From Schoenoplectus triqueter (Eukaryota; Streptophyta; Magnoliopsida; Poales; Cyperaceae), in contig CAXKVV010000173.1 in the NCBI GenBank assembly GCA_964058805.1, forward strand, positions 1-32,129: DNA of 32,129 nt, read 5' to 3'. The position numbers were made by a program, and so were the translations under genes. This document shows positions 20,613-31,598 of the stretch, piece after piece; position 1 is the first letter of the stretch; every line of letters begins with the position of its first letter. The notes under the pieces were generated by a model, which was not told the DNA's origin, did no database searches, and was given only the letters and a program-made list of their open reading frames with translations.

Positions 20613-20714
20613 CTAAATATATATAAATCCAATAATTTTATATTTTTAATAAATATATATAGTTAAATTATATAAAATATATTTTTTATGACAATTGACA
20701 GCTCTAAGGGAATG

Positions 20715-21018
20715 GTATCCTCTACGGAGATTTCTCTGTGGAGCTGTGCGGGTTTTTTTTGTTTTGAACTATATGATCATCGATCAATGGTCTTGATTTA
20801 ATATTAATAAATCCTCATATATTAAAATTCATATTTAAACTTTTTTATAGCCGTTCAGATTAAAACATCCCGCATGGTTGGATTAAGGAAATATTTTTTG
20901 AGATGGTTTGCACGGGTCTAAACTCAAATAGGACATTACTTTACACGGCAGACGAATAGACGATACAAATTCAGTGTTTAACATAATTCCCATCTGACGG
21001 TCATTGTACTGTCGTTAC
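20715..21018. other. Short spacer, nothing recognised
   Basis: About 300 bp between the hAT-type element and the solo LTR; no gene, repeat or element end identified. Confidence 0.4.
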
Positions 21019-21710
21019 TGTCACACCCCAGAATAATTAAAACGGATTAGGGGTGCATAATCCCGCCACGTACGCACGACGAGACGTGCGTACGGAAGGC
21101 TAAATGAATAAAATGAAGCAATCACAGAATAAACAAAATAATAATAATATAAATATACATGACCATACAATCCAGAATGAACAAAGAGAATACAACGCCT
21201 ACATAGGCGAGGGCTAGCTCCATCGGAATGGGCAGTAATCTCTCAAATAAAAACCCAAAAGAAAGAAGTAAGACTCAAAAACCCGATGGATCCTATCTGA
21301 CTACCCGGCTCACATGCAAATGCAGCGAAGCATCCCTGTCATCGCGCAGGACTGTCCCTAGCACTCACTCTAGCAAAATCCCGAACCTGAAAATACCTGA
21401 ATCCCATAACCACCGTGGAAACGTGATTAATTTAAAAATTACTCAGTACGGATTTAGATCCAGCCTTAAGATTTGATCTTCTTTCCTAGACTGGACCCAA
21501 AAACCGATACTGATGTTGAAATGCAATATAATATTGATGAGTAAATATAATAATATTATCATGCTCATTTGACCTACATGATATGACATGGCATGGTGAA
21601 GAAACCCGAAATAAAAATTCTGTGGAAATAATAGTATAATATAAAGTATACTGTACGAAAGTCAAACACCCATAATAAATACTCCGATTGTAAATTTACC
21701 AGACTCATCC

Positions 21711-21800
21711 CGAGCGGGCACTACTAGGGCCCAACTTACTAACTCGGGCCTTGCCTAAGCGGGCACTACCAGGGCCCAACTTACTAACTTAGGACTTTAT
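21711..21800. repeat. 45-bp tandem repeat inside the solo LTR
   Basis: AGCGGGCACTAC.AGGGCCCAA begins at 21713 and again at 21758. The related fragment carries a diverged pair in the corresponding place (about 18331-18427), so the duplication predates the split of the two copies. Confidence 0.7.
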
Positions 21801-22003
21801 ATTTGTGCAGCGGCAACGCCGCACAAACGACAATTCGGGCTCCCGAGGCGATAACGCCCTAGGAGAGTGAACGGCTATAAGCACGTACTCTAGTCTGCTA
21901 AATCTGGCAATTTACCTTATAAAAATATAAGCAAATGGATATAGTATGTCTTCAGTTACCATATCGTAAAAAGGAGATAACTACTCGTGAATTAACAAAT
22001 CGG

Positions 22004-22153
22004 AAACAAATGGGAGCCTACACTGTACCAACCAAGGGTCAGAGGACCGCATCCCGTAAAAGTGTCAAAACGAAATATAAACAAATGGGAGCCTACACTA
22101 TACCCACTAAGGTCAGCGGACCGCATCCCGACTTTCTCTGTACCAACTACGGG
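22004..22153. repeat. 75-bp tandem repeat inside the solo LTR
   Basis: AAACAAATGGGAGCCTACAC starts at 22004 and at 22079; both units contain AAGG.TCAG.GGACCGCATCCCG. The related LTR fragment has only one clear equivalent, so this duplication seems younger. Confidence 0.75.
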
Positions 22154-23224
22154 CCAAGGGAGAAAACCCTTCGGACAATACTAGGATCCTAAATAAGCCG
22201 GATAGATATAATAGTAGCACGAAATAGATTTCCAGTCTCGGATATGGCCGCCCACACTAAACACTGAAGTACACGGTATCCTAATCGCTCAAATTTGGAT
22301 TTAAAATTTAATCATATAAAGAATAATAATAAAATATAATAAAGATCAAAAGGAAACTCTCTGACACAGCCGAACCCGCCAAATGACGGGATCGGTGGAT
22401 AATTCGACAAGCACAGATGCGCAGTACATATACAGACCGGTGAGTCCCACGGGCCTATGGGTCACCGTACGTAACCACAACGGTCTGGTTATGCAAGACA
22501 ACTCAGACTGGGAATTTTCCGGTCCGTCTCTCAGCACTCTCATGTATTTAATGCATGATTAACTATCTAACTTAATTAATACTTGGTAATAGTAATAATA
22601 TTTTTCCTAATAAATATAATCTACAACTTAAATTATTTAATTCTATCTGATCCTATCTCGGGACTATTTCCCGAATCCTACTCCTATCTTGTCTACATGC
22701 AGTATGACATGTGAATGCGGGTATGTCTCAAATATGCTGGTCAATTTACCGGATGCATATGACAGGTCAGATTTAGTCTCTACAAATTTTTGGTCAGAAA
22801 ATACCGCAATTCAGATTTATTTTCAAAAACAGTTTTATTTTCGGTTTGGGTTCCTATTTCTGAAGAAAGAAAATTAAATCTAAGAAAACCGTACCTGAGA
22901 ATAATTTAGTTAGGTCAGAACGTCAAATTGCTAAGTCTCGGGTGGCGCATCACGATCTTATCAGATGAGCCGCCTCATCTTGAGTGTATTCATTTGTCGG
23001 CTCGTTGGGACACTTCTGAGAGTCTACGTAGTCCAAAAATAATTAAATTCGTGAGTGTCTTACTTACGCTTGGTCTGGTTAGGTCAGGGTATACAGGACC
23101 CCTCAATTGAAATTATTATTATTTAAGTTCGTGTTTTAAGATTATATTTATTTTGATTAATGTAGTTAACTTAATTTATTTAGATTAATTAAGTTAACTT
23201 AATGTTATCACTCAACTAATTTAA

Positions 23225-23610
23225 TTATAATTAGGATAATTAATTATTAGAAATAGAGAAGGTGATTAATACATAATATTATACAATTAATATTATTCCT
23301 ATTAAAAATAGAAAAATTGATTAATATATATTTATATATATTTATAATTTATTAATATTATTCTATTATTAAATAGAGAAATTGATTAATAGGTATTTAT
23401 ATATATTAATTAATGTTATTCAATTATTAAAATAGAGAAATTGATTAATATATATTATATCTTATATATAATACTAAATTCTAATATTCTTTTGTTTATT
23501 CAAAAATAAATAATTTAATTAATATATATTATTCTATATATATATTCTTTATTTCTAATATTCTTTTAAATCTAAAAATAGAGAAATTAATATATATATA
23601 TATACATATA
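23225..23610. repeat. Degenerate AT-rich minisatellite inside the solo LTR
   Basis: TAGAGAA.TTGATTAAT recurs at about 23254, 23309, 23374, 23433 and 23579, at spacings of roughly 55-65 bp and then about 146 bp, with AT-rich filler. Confidence 0.6.
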
Positions 23611-24386
23611 TATATTCATTATATCCTAATTATTATTCTTATTAATTTTACTTTTATTATTATGTATATATATATATTTAACATTATATTTTCATAAATT
23701 AGAAAAATAGTTCAAAATAAATTTAAAAAGAGAAAAATTAAAAGAAAATTTTAAAGATAAAAAGAAAGTAAACTAATTTAAGAAAATTATTATTGTTTTA
23801 TTAATGTGTTGGTGTTTTAATGTGTTTGGGATCATAGGCTGTCTCCGAAACCACTGTATCTGTTCGGATTTTCATTATTGAGGCAGATCATGTAATCATC
23901 TCCCATTTTATCTTTAAGTATTAATTAATTATTAGTTGCGCACGTTTTAGTTTACGGCACTCACAAATTAATTAATTACACTTTTATCCCGCTAATACCT
24001 TTCGACCCATTTAACCTTGATCAGTTCATTTCCCTGACTCGCTTTATAGTTGCAATTGTTTATTAAGATTTAATTTGTTTGCGCATATAACCCTTCAAGA
24101 GGTGTTATTACCACAGATTCATTTAGGCCCTTAACTTCATGATTTTCACAATTTGGTCCCTGATAAAGTGCACCATACCAAAGTTAACAGCAAAAAGGGG
24201 TCCAATAAACTAGCCTAATATCCTAGTTCATGATAGAACAACACCAAAATTGAATCATCTCACATTTGAGCAAGCAGCAAAGGGGCAAGGTCGGCACAAG
24301 CCAAACCAGCCATAAGAAATGAAATCACACACAGTAAGCACAACTGGACAAAGAATGCAAGTGGGCCCGAGGCCAAGTCTTCGCTT

Positions 24387-24410
24387 CACTGGTACCAAAT
24401 GGTACCAGTG
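24387..24410. repeat. Perfect palindrome with KpnI-type GGTACC cores
   Basis: CACTGGTACCA and TGGTACCAGTG, 11-bp arms around AA. Related imperfect copies occur at about 24499-24524 (AGTACCAATTGGTATC) and 24997-25022 (CACTGGTACCAAATGTGTACC), all within the solo LTR. Confidence 0.7.
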
Positions 24411-26344
24411 TACTAAAGCACACAAGACATTTATAATAAGACACAATAACAGACAACAACAATCACTACCAGCCGAATGGTACGAGCCTTGCATCAATAG
24501 TACCAATTGGTATCATTGTACCAAGCACAACAACACTCTGAAGAAATGACAACATCATTAAACAACAGGCCAGGGGTGAATTATATGTGGAACAGCAAAT
24601 TTCAAGCAAATTAATATCAAGCAACAGTACCCTAAGCATCATATCACCCAAAACTAAAACAACCATGACCGAAGCATTACACACAACCCCAAAGACACCA
24701 TTCATAAGGTAACAGATCAGGCTTATACCAGAAAATATCACCACAGCCTAGCAAGGTGCCAATAAGCAAAGTGAAATCAAATACCTAGCAACTAAACTGA
24801 TAAATCGAGTCTTTTAACTAAACAAGTTCAATCCAACATGTCAAACCGGCAAAACAGAACCCAGCAATTAGAGGGTTACCCAGTAATCATATCAGACTAA
24901 TTACCCCTTTAATCCAACATCTCAGAATCTAATTTACCAATAAACCAGCAACCCAGCAAGACAAAATTACAATTGCCACTTAAAACCCCCTTGCTTCACT
25001 GGTACCAAATGTGTACCAATGTACCAAGGGTTAAGCAACCTATGTAACCGAAAGTGGGTCGGTATACAACCATATAAAGCCATGACTAGCGTTTGTATTA
25101 TGAAATCATAAGTTACTAATTGACTCAACACAAGCAATAGGAGTATCCCAATACAAAGGTCAAGGATCAGCCACAACATATGAGAAATCGGCAACCAAGG
25201 CATAGCATAGATCATTCAAGACAAGGCAACAACGAAGAATTTGTACAACAATAACCGACAGATCAACACAAAGGAGCACGGGGCTCAGCCCCGGTATGGC
25301 CAACACGGTCAGGAAATAGAAAGGAAAGGTGTTATCAGAAATGAGGGAAAGCACAGTGGGAGTGGCTCGGTCGGTGCAGCCTAGGGTTAAGTTTTCGAGG
25401 CTGCGTCGAAGCTCAGCCTTAAAGGGGGCAGCCATCGATTTCAAGGGCGGTGAGGGCATCTCTTGATTGATAGGGGCTTGACATCGCCGAGGACCCAGAG
25501 GAAGGTGTCAGGAGCCGGGGAGGGCTGGCTCATCGGTGTGACCAGCACCTGAGAGGTGCGAGCAAGGATTGGCGGGAGGAGATATAATCGGGTGAGGGCG
25601 ATGGTGTTGAGGAGCGGCTGTGCGAATTAGAGAAAGAGAGCTGAGGTCGCCAAAGAACAGGGAGAGGCGAAAGTGAGAGGGTGAAAATGGCGAGGGCAGA
25701 TGGGGTGAGGAGCGGAGAAAAAAGGGAGAGGAGAGTTGCTCCCGCTCTCGGTTCCAAAAAAGAAAAATAAAAAGAAGGGTTCGGTGAGCGCAGAGGAAAC
25801 GAGGGAGAGAGAGAATCGCGTCTGGTCGCGTCTGGGGAATAGACGCGTTCAGAGAGAGGGAGAGACGGGACAGGTTGAGAGAGACAGAGAGAGAGAAAAG
25901 AGGTACGAGGCATTTAGTGCAGAGAGAGAGGGATTTTTTTTGTGATAAATTCGGTATGATCTTTTGTGTAATGGAGCATTGAGTCATTTTATTATTTTAA
26001 TTATGATCTTTGTTAGTGAGGTCATGATTTATCGTTAGTAGTTTGGTCTTAAATTCTCGAGTTTATTGATCGTTTCAAGTCATTTTAAATTTTTACTGAT
26101 TTATTTGCAATTGAGTTTCATTTACATGTTTACTAAAATTAGTAATTTATTTATTAATTATTATTTATATATATGAATATATATATACATATATGTATAT
26201 ATTGCTTTAATTGTTGATTGGGTTATTTGTAAATTTTGTTTTGTGTTAAATCATTTTAAATTGTTATATTTATTATTATTAATAATATTATTATTATTCT
26301 TATTTCTTAATTAAAATTTGTGGTTTAACAGTTACACCTACACG

Positions 26345-26941
26345 TAAGGTTGCAAACAGATTGGATACGGACAAATAATGCTCTTACCGTATTCATATCC
26401 GTTATAATTTTCGGATACAGATTCGGATACGGATAGTCTCTGATACGAATACGGATCATATATTCAACGAATATTGGATACATATTGGATATCGGACGGA
26501 TACATATACAAATACGGATATATTTTGGATATTAAGTAAAAATATTATATATACCATTAAAAAAATAATTGCATATTAATTTTTTGATAGAATTATTAAT
26601 TATAAAAGTTAAATATTAATTATCATTAAATATTAATTATCATTAAAAACATGATACATTAGCACAAATTATATATAAAATTAATTAGATTTGTATTGTA
26701 TGCAAAAAAATATAATTAAAAACACATAATGAGATTTTTTTCGGATAAAATCCGATCAGATACCTTCAGATAATGTCAGATATTGATGGATAATAGTTAA
26801 ACGGACGGTTACGGATAAATAATAGTCAAATCATATCAATATCTGTTAAACATTTTCAGATAGAGATATAAATGCAAATTTCTTCGGATACGAATACGGA
26901 TACAAATCAAATAAATATCTTAGTATTCATTTGCTTCCCTA
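26345..26941. mobile_element. hAT-type non-autonomous element upstream of TMX2
   Basis: Ends TAAGGTTGCAAA and the reverse complement of the right end, TAGGGAAGCAAA, match at 9 of 12 positions. CCTACACG flanks both sides exactly (26337-26344 and 26942-26949). The interior is full of CGGATA and GGATACGGATA motifs in both orientations. 597 bp, non-coding. The right end is about 185 bp from the TMX2 start codon, so it lies in the proximal promoter. Confidence 0.85.
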
Positions 26942-27125
26942 CCTACACGGGAAAATTTCTTTACCCACCTAAACTTCCTACCGAAGTTCACAAAATGCTG
27001 TATGTTCTTGCGACATGATTGAATTGAAATTCCAACTAGGTAAACCACCGTAAAACCCAACACTGCTGATGCCTCGACTAGATCCCTAAGGTTTGGCAGG
27101 ATCGGATCGGATCGGCTCAACACAA
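26942..27125 (+). promoter_or_regulatory. TMX2 proximal promoter and 5' leader
   Basis: A short unique stretch between the hAT-type element and the ATG. It includes three GATCG repeats (about 27099-27115). No TATA box is evident. Confidence 0.4.
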
Positions 27126-30100
27126 ATGGAGGCCACACCGCAAGTACCAACCCGGAAACAACCCCCGATCCCATGGCTCAACTCAATGGCGACAGAGCCT
27201 TTCTATCTATTCCACCTCCTCGCCTTCTTCTCCTACTTTGCTGCTCGCAGAGCCGCTTGTCAGGACTTCTCCAGTGATTTCTCCCACCATCTCCTCCGAC
27301 GGGTAATTTGATAATTTGTTGACATATTTTCTGTCGTTTCATGCTTATTTTTATATTGTTTTCTGTTGGAGAACATGTTTTTGTAATTTGTTTATTTATT
27401 TGTTTTACTAGGAGATTCAAGCGGTGCTTGCATTATCGGTCTTTCTTGCAATAAAGGTATGTACCCAGCTTAAACGAACATAGTAGATAGTGTAACTAAT
27501 TTGGTTACTGTCATGTTACATTTTCCTTTTTGTTATTTCATACATTGTTACACACAGTTGCACAATCAAGGACAAATTGATGAGAAATTAGGTTGGATTC
27601 ATTTTTTTGACGCATTATTTCATAGCGTGGGGATAATTTTATGGATAACAATAGGGCTTAATTGCATAGCTGGATTGTAATAGGAAGCTTAAGTTGCGCA
27701 GCTGATTTGATTGGGGCTATGTTAGGCAAAAGATAACTCTGAGGATATTTGAGTATACATTCTTTGTAATTCCTGTTGTAGACTTAACAGTACTGGTCAG
27801 GAAGTATATAATGAGATCTTAAATTCATCTATATTCTGGCTGGCTTTTGAACTGGTGTAATAGAAAGCTCTTAAAAACCTTGACAAGGGAGTCTGACTGA
27901 ACTCTAATTCATGATCTTGATCCACTCTAGCACCATGATCGAATAGTTAGGTGAACTATTTCATGAAATATATGTCTAGTACATTTCATCATTGTTGACC
28001 ATTATCCTTTAGGAACTAATTGTCTGATCCCTGATAAGTTTGAACTTTAAACAGTTTGTGAAGGAAGAGAACTGGGAAGGATTCATTGCTGATGCGTTAT
28101 TCTATGCAAAGGTATAATTTTTTGTTTGTTTGGATGGTAAGTTTCTTTTGGAGCAATGTTATTGCTGCAATTTCTGAGTGCATAGTTGGAAAGAACCATT
28201 TCATTGTATAGAGCTCGTTAAGCTGCACTTTTAAAAACTTAAACCTGTGAAGTTTATTAATAATTTGCAATGGTATTCTTTCACAAAGTTATTGTTACCT
28301 TTAGAGTAATGCTATTTAGTTACTCATATGAAGTCTTTATGGTACCATTTTTAGGGCTAACTTCATAATGCCCATGCCCTAAATCTTGAATCTTGTCCTC
28401 ATAGGGATTTGAACTGGCAAATACCATTTAAGTTTCTCATCGTCTCTGGGATTTCTGTTTTGCAATTTATGTTTTTTTCCCTGTCAATTTTTTTTTTTTA
28501 TACCAGGTTTTCCTGTTGGCTGTCTGTTTGGTCATAGACTATCGGCTTTCTCTCTGCTACTTATTTGCTTTTATTGGTACACATTAACCCGATATTTGAT
28601 TGACCTTTTCTTTGATTAGTTATTGTTTATTACATATTTTAAATTATGTTTTGGGGGTGAGTGGTTAAAGAAACATATTGGTTAGATTTTGGAAAATTAA
28701 AGATTATCAATGCTTATTTATGGGTTTAGTAGGATTAAATGGTGCAACCTACAGGCTACAGTATCATATTTCCCATTTGAGAGGGTCCTACACTAATTGA
28801 CTCAATTTTTTATTGCAGTTATATTTGTTGTTTGTCAGCAACCGCCTTATGATGACCTTGGTAAGCATAGAGAATAACTAACAGTCTTATTATTTCTTTG
28901 TTCAAGATATATTAGGAAAAAAACAATCCTTATATCTTATTCAAGATATGTGGGGAAAAGTCTTTCTTTTTATGTAAAATAGTCAGAACACTTTGAAAAG
29001 AAAAAAAAATTAAGAAAAACAATTCCTTTAATTTCTGAGCTTTGATATTTTAGGTGCATGTACTGAGCTGACACCTTTTCAACTGGACAGCTTACTAGCA
29101 GAAGGCAACACCACCAGATACTGGCTGGTCTGTTTTTTCAATTTGCATTTTCTATGTGCCCTTGTTGTTAGGTTCTGTGCTAAATATATATATGATTTTA
29201 TTTACGGCCAATGATTTGTAATTGGAGTTTTATGAGGCTAAGTGGGGCAAATTGATCCCGCTGATAAAGAAATTCAAAATTATTAATTTTCTAGTCTACT
29301 CTTAACTTGTTTAAGAGTAAAGTTTTTCTTGTTATTGTTGTTGTTAGTTGATCAAAATAAAACAGTTGATTTATTTTATTTATGATAGTTTATAGGACAC
29401 CAAAAATATGGTTAATGGATCCCTTTTATCTTAAATAGGAAGTCAAGCCTTTGAGTTCTTTGGGCTATTAAAACATCCATATGGCACCTGCTTCAGTTGC
29501 TTAGATAAACCTAAACAGCCTAAATTAACTCTGTTCTGTTTTTCCACTCAGTCAGAAATTCAATACGAATATCTTTCAATAACACATCTATTGTTGTCTA
29601 GCATTCAACAGATTGAATTACGTGCTTCTTCTTCATTCTCATGGGTGCGTACTAGCCGTGTCTTCGCTAAGCTCTCAACTGTGTATGTTCTCCTTCCACT
29701 ACATTGATTCTTATTTTTTTTTTAGAGACTCTTAGCATTGATTCAAATGTAACACCCAACTAGTAACACAAAGGTAGAGTCTTAGGACCAAAGCAAAAAA
29801 TCATAATAATAACAATAACAACAACAACAACCAAAGATTTGCTACAGGTAGTACAGAAATGATGGTACAGTTCCATTGTATTATTGGTGCTTGATAATGA
29901 TTAAATGGTTTCTCTTTCTTATTAATTTGAGAAAGGGGAGAGTGGTTTCTCTGTGGAACTGTTGTTTTTATTCTTCTGTGGTATATAACACAGCATTGTA
30001 ATTTTTTCATTTTTGAAATTTAGTGGCAAAAATATTTGTTTTTATATTTTCTTTTAAAAGAAAGTAGCAGACTGATCCAGAGCTAAAATTATTGCTAGAA

Positions 30101-31598
30101 GTATTATCTCAGATTTCTATACTGCACATACTTCTTGGTGTTTTCATTTTTCTTTGTTCTCAAATTGAACCTAGTTTAGATTAGTGTTCACTGGATCGCA
30201 TGTAGTTGTCAATACTACCATGTTCTAAGCTATGCTGAACTTGCAATAAAATATGATCTTCTATGATCCTTTTTAATATCTGGTTCTCTGCAGATATTCT
30301 AGTAAGAACCTCTCTTTTGGGGTAATTGATCTTGGCCGCTATCCAAATGCTGCTTCCTTGTTTGGTTTATCTCCATGGGGTATGTTTATTTTTGTTTTTT
30401 CTCAGAATTTGGAGAATGATCCCTCACACAATTCAAAAGCTTGAAATTTCCCTTTAATGTAATTCAGAAAGTCCCCAAACAAGTAATAGTTTGAGATGTT
30501 GGCTCTACAGACTACAGTGTTGAAGATCCAATAAAGGAGCTGTGTTTGGCTTATATTGCTGTTGTATTTTACTTTGATTTAAGGAGTCATAATAAAGCAG
30601 TGTTAAAGCTAAGCAAGGAAGCAGAGTTATGGTCTAGGCCTGAATAAATTTAATGTATTCATTAAGGCCCTGTTCGGCCTTCGACTGTGCACGTGGGAAA
30701 TAATAAATTCACTCAGAGTGAATTTTTTTTTCCTATCCGCACAGTATCTTTTTAGTTCAAATCCTATTCCCAATCTCATTCCACCCATTCCGCCGAACAG
30801 GGCCTAAGGAGGCCATTGAAGAAATAAAATATATTTAAACTAACATGTTTATAATCACAACATTGCTTGAAGGTTTTAGGAAGAATACTTCTAGAAACTA
30901 TCATGTTTCTTATTGCATTGAAGTTCTACATTGTTAATCTATAATATTGGTTATACATCTTGCTGACATTCAAGTGACCTTACTTTAGAACCATCTCTCT
31001 TCTAAGTTTGACTGTATGGATAAGCCAAAATTGTTAAACATAATCGCAGGATTCTTATATGGAATATTCTGATTCATTGTTAATCTTATATTGATTGTTA
31101 TAATATTAGTACAGGTCAGATTCCAACATATATATTATATGATAAAACTGTTGAGGCTGCAAGATTTCCTGATATAACCTTTGAAGCAAAACCACTCTCA
31201 TCTCCTAATATTTCTAAGGTATGCATTCTGTTGATCTTTTTTCTTCTTACTGCCCCACTGTCCATTCTGGCCTCATTTGTGCAATACAAAGTACTAACAA
31301 AATTGAATGTATGGAAGTTTCCTACCACACCTGTGAGTACCAAAAGTTGAATATCTACCTAATAGCATGAGAACAAGTTGGTATGACACTCATCTTTACC
31401 ATCTTTGAGCTTCTCTGGACAAATTTCCTTTAAAACTGAAAGTAGGATCTTTTCTTTTTCAGTATTTTTTTTATATAAATAAAGTTGCTTATATAAATGA
31501 ATAGGATATATAACACTATTTTTCATGCTCTATTGCAGAGGCTACTTTGTGAGCATTTTGAGCTTGACAGGCACCTGGTTGAATATTTGTCTAAATAG
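27126..31598 (+). CDS. TMX2: Thioredoxin-related transmembrane protein 2 (TMX2) homologue, 10 exons, 261 aa
   Basis: Exons: 27126-27302, 27412-27456, 28055-28111, 28507-28576, 28819-28860, 29054-29127, 29612-29682, 30294-30379, 31115-31218, 31539-31598. All introns are GT-AG and the frame stays open to TAG. The N-terminal half has four hydrophobic segments (about residues 26-40, 62-74, 88-104, 108-124), with the conserved cores SMATEPFYLFHLLAFFSYF and FIADALFYAKVFLL. ELTPFQLDSLLAEGNTTRYW leads into the thioredoxin-like domain (about 154-261): IELRASSSFSWVRTSRVF, NLSFGVIDLGRYPNAA, then QIPTY with the cis-proline at P211. The position where thioredoxins have CXXC reads ASSSFSW and contains no cysteine. 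The C-terminus LSK is not a strong ER-retrieval signal. Family role: ER membrane protein of the PDI superfamily; catalytic redox activity is doubtful here. A downstream Met at residue 21 is an alternative start. Confidence 0.94.
29811..29831. repeat. AAC microsatellite in TMX2 intron 7
   Basis: AACAATAACAACAACAACAAC tract, preceded by AAT units; intronic. Confidence 0.7.
30666..30804. mobile_element. Tourist-type (PIF/Harbinger) element in TMX2 intron 8
   Basis: Perfect 13-bp terminal inverted repeats, GGCCCTGTTCGGC and GCCGAACAGGGCC, flanked by TAA on both sides (30663-30665 and 30805-30807). The end sequence and the 3-bp TAA duplication are the hallmark of Tourist elements. 139 bp, non-coding, well away from the splice sites of the 735-bp intron. 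Confidence 0.92.

Larger units (their letters stand above)
20363..20706. mobile_element. hAT-type non-autonomous element with perfect 8-bp target duplication
   Basis: Ends TAGGGCTGTCAAT (20363-20375) and the reverse complement of ATTGACAGCTCTA (20694-20706) match at 12 of 13 positions. AGGGAATG flanks both sides exactly (20355-20362 and 20707-20714). Inside are four 41-bp tandem units and a long TA tract. 344 bp, non-coding; the 66-codon frame across it is not a gene. Confidence 0.9.
21019..26330 (-). mobile_element. Very long solo LTR (5.3 kb) of a Ty3/gypsy-type retrotransposon
   Basis: It starts TGTCACACCCCAG and ends GGTTTAACA, so the termini are TGT...ACA. GTTAC flanks both ends exactly (21014-21018 and 26331-26335), the 5-bp duplication left by integrase. 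No second copy of the terminal sequence, no primer-binding site and no gag-pol frame occur inside, so it is one LTR left after recombination. Reading minus (TGTTAAACC...GGGGTGTGACA) puts a CT-rich leader at about 25930-25400 in a sense typical for such LTRs; that orientation is inference. Open frames inside (e.g. 25987-25508, minus) are Ser/Leu-rich low-complexity translations of this leader. LTR length would fit chromovirus lineages with long LTRs such as Tekay/Del. Confidence 0.85.

Noticed and set aside
22004..22153. Regular tandem repeats as a CRISPR-like array
   Set aside because: Adjacent units without unique spacers, in a plant LTR; an ordinary tandem duplication.
25160..25459. 99-aa minus-strand open frame
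   Set aside because: Also inside the LTR, no recognisable domain, not continued by plausible splicing.
25508..25987. 159-aa and 127-aa minus-strand open frames
   Set aside because: They lie inside the solo LTR and translate CT-rich low-complexity sequence; no domain or family resemblance.
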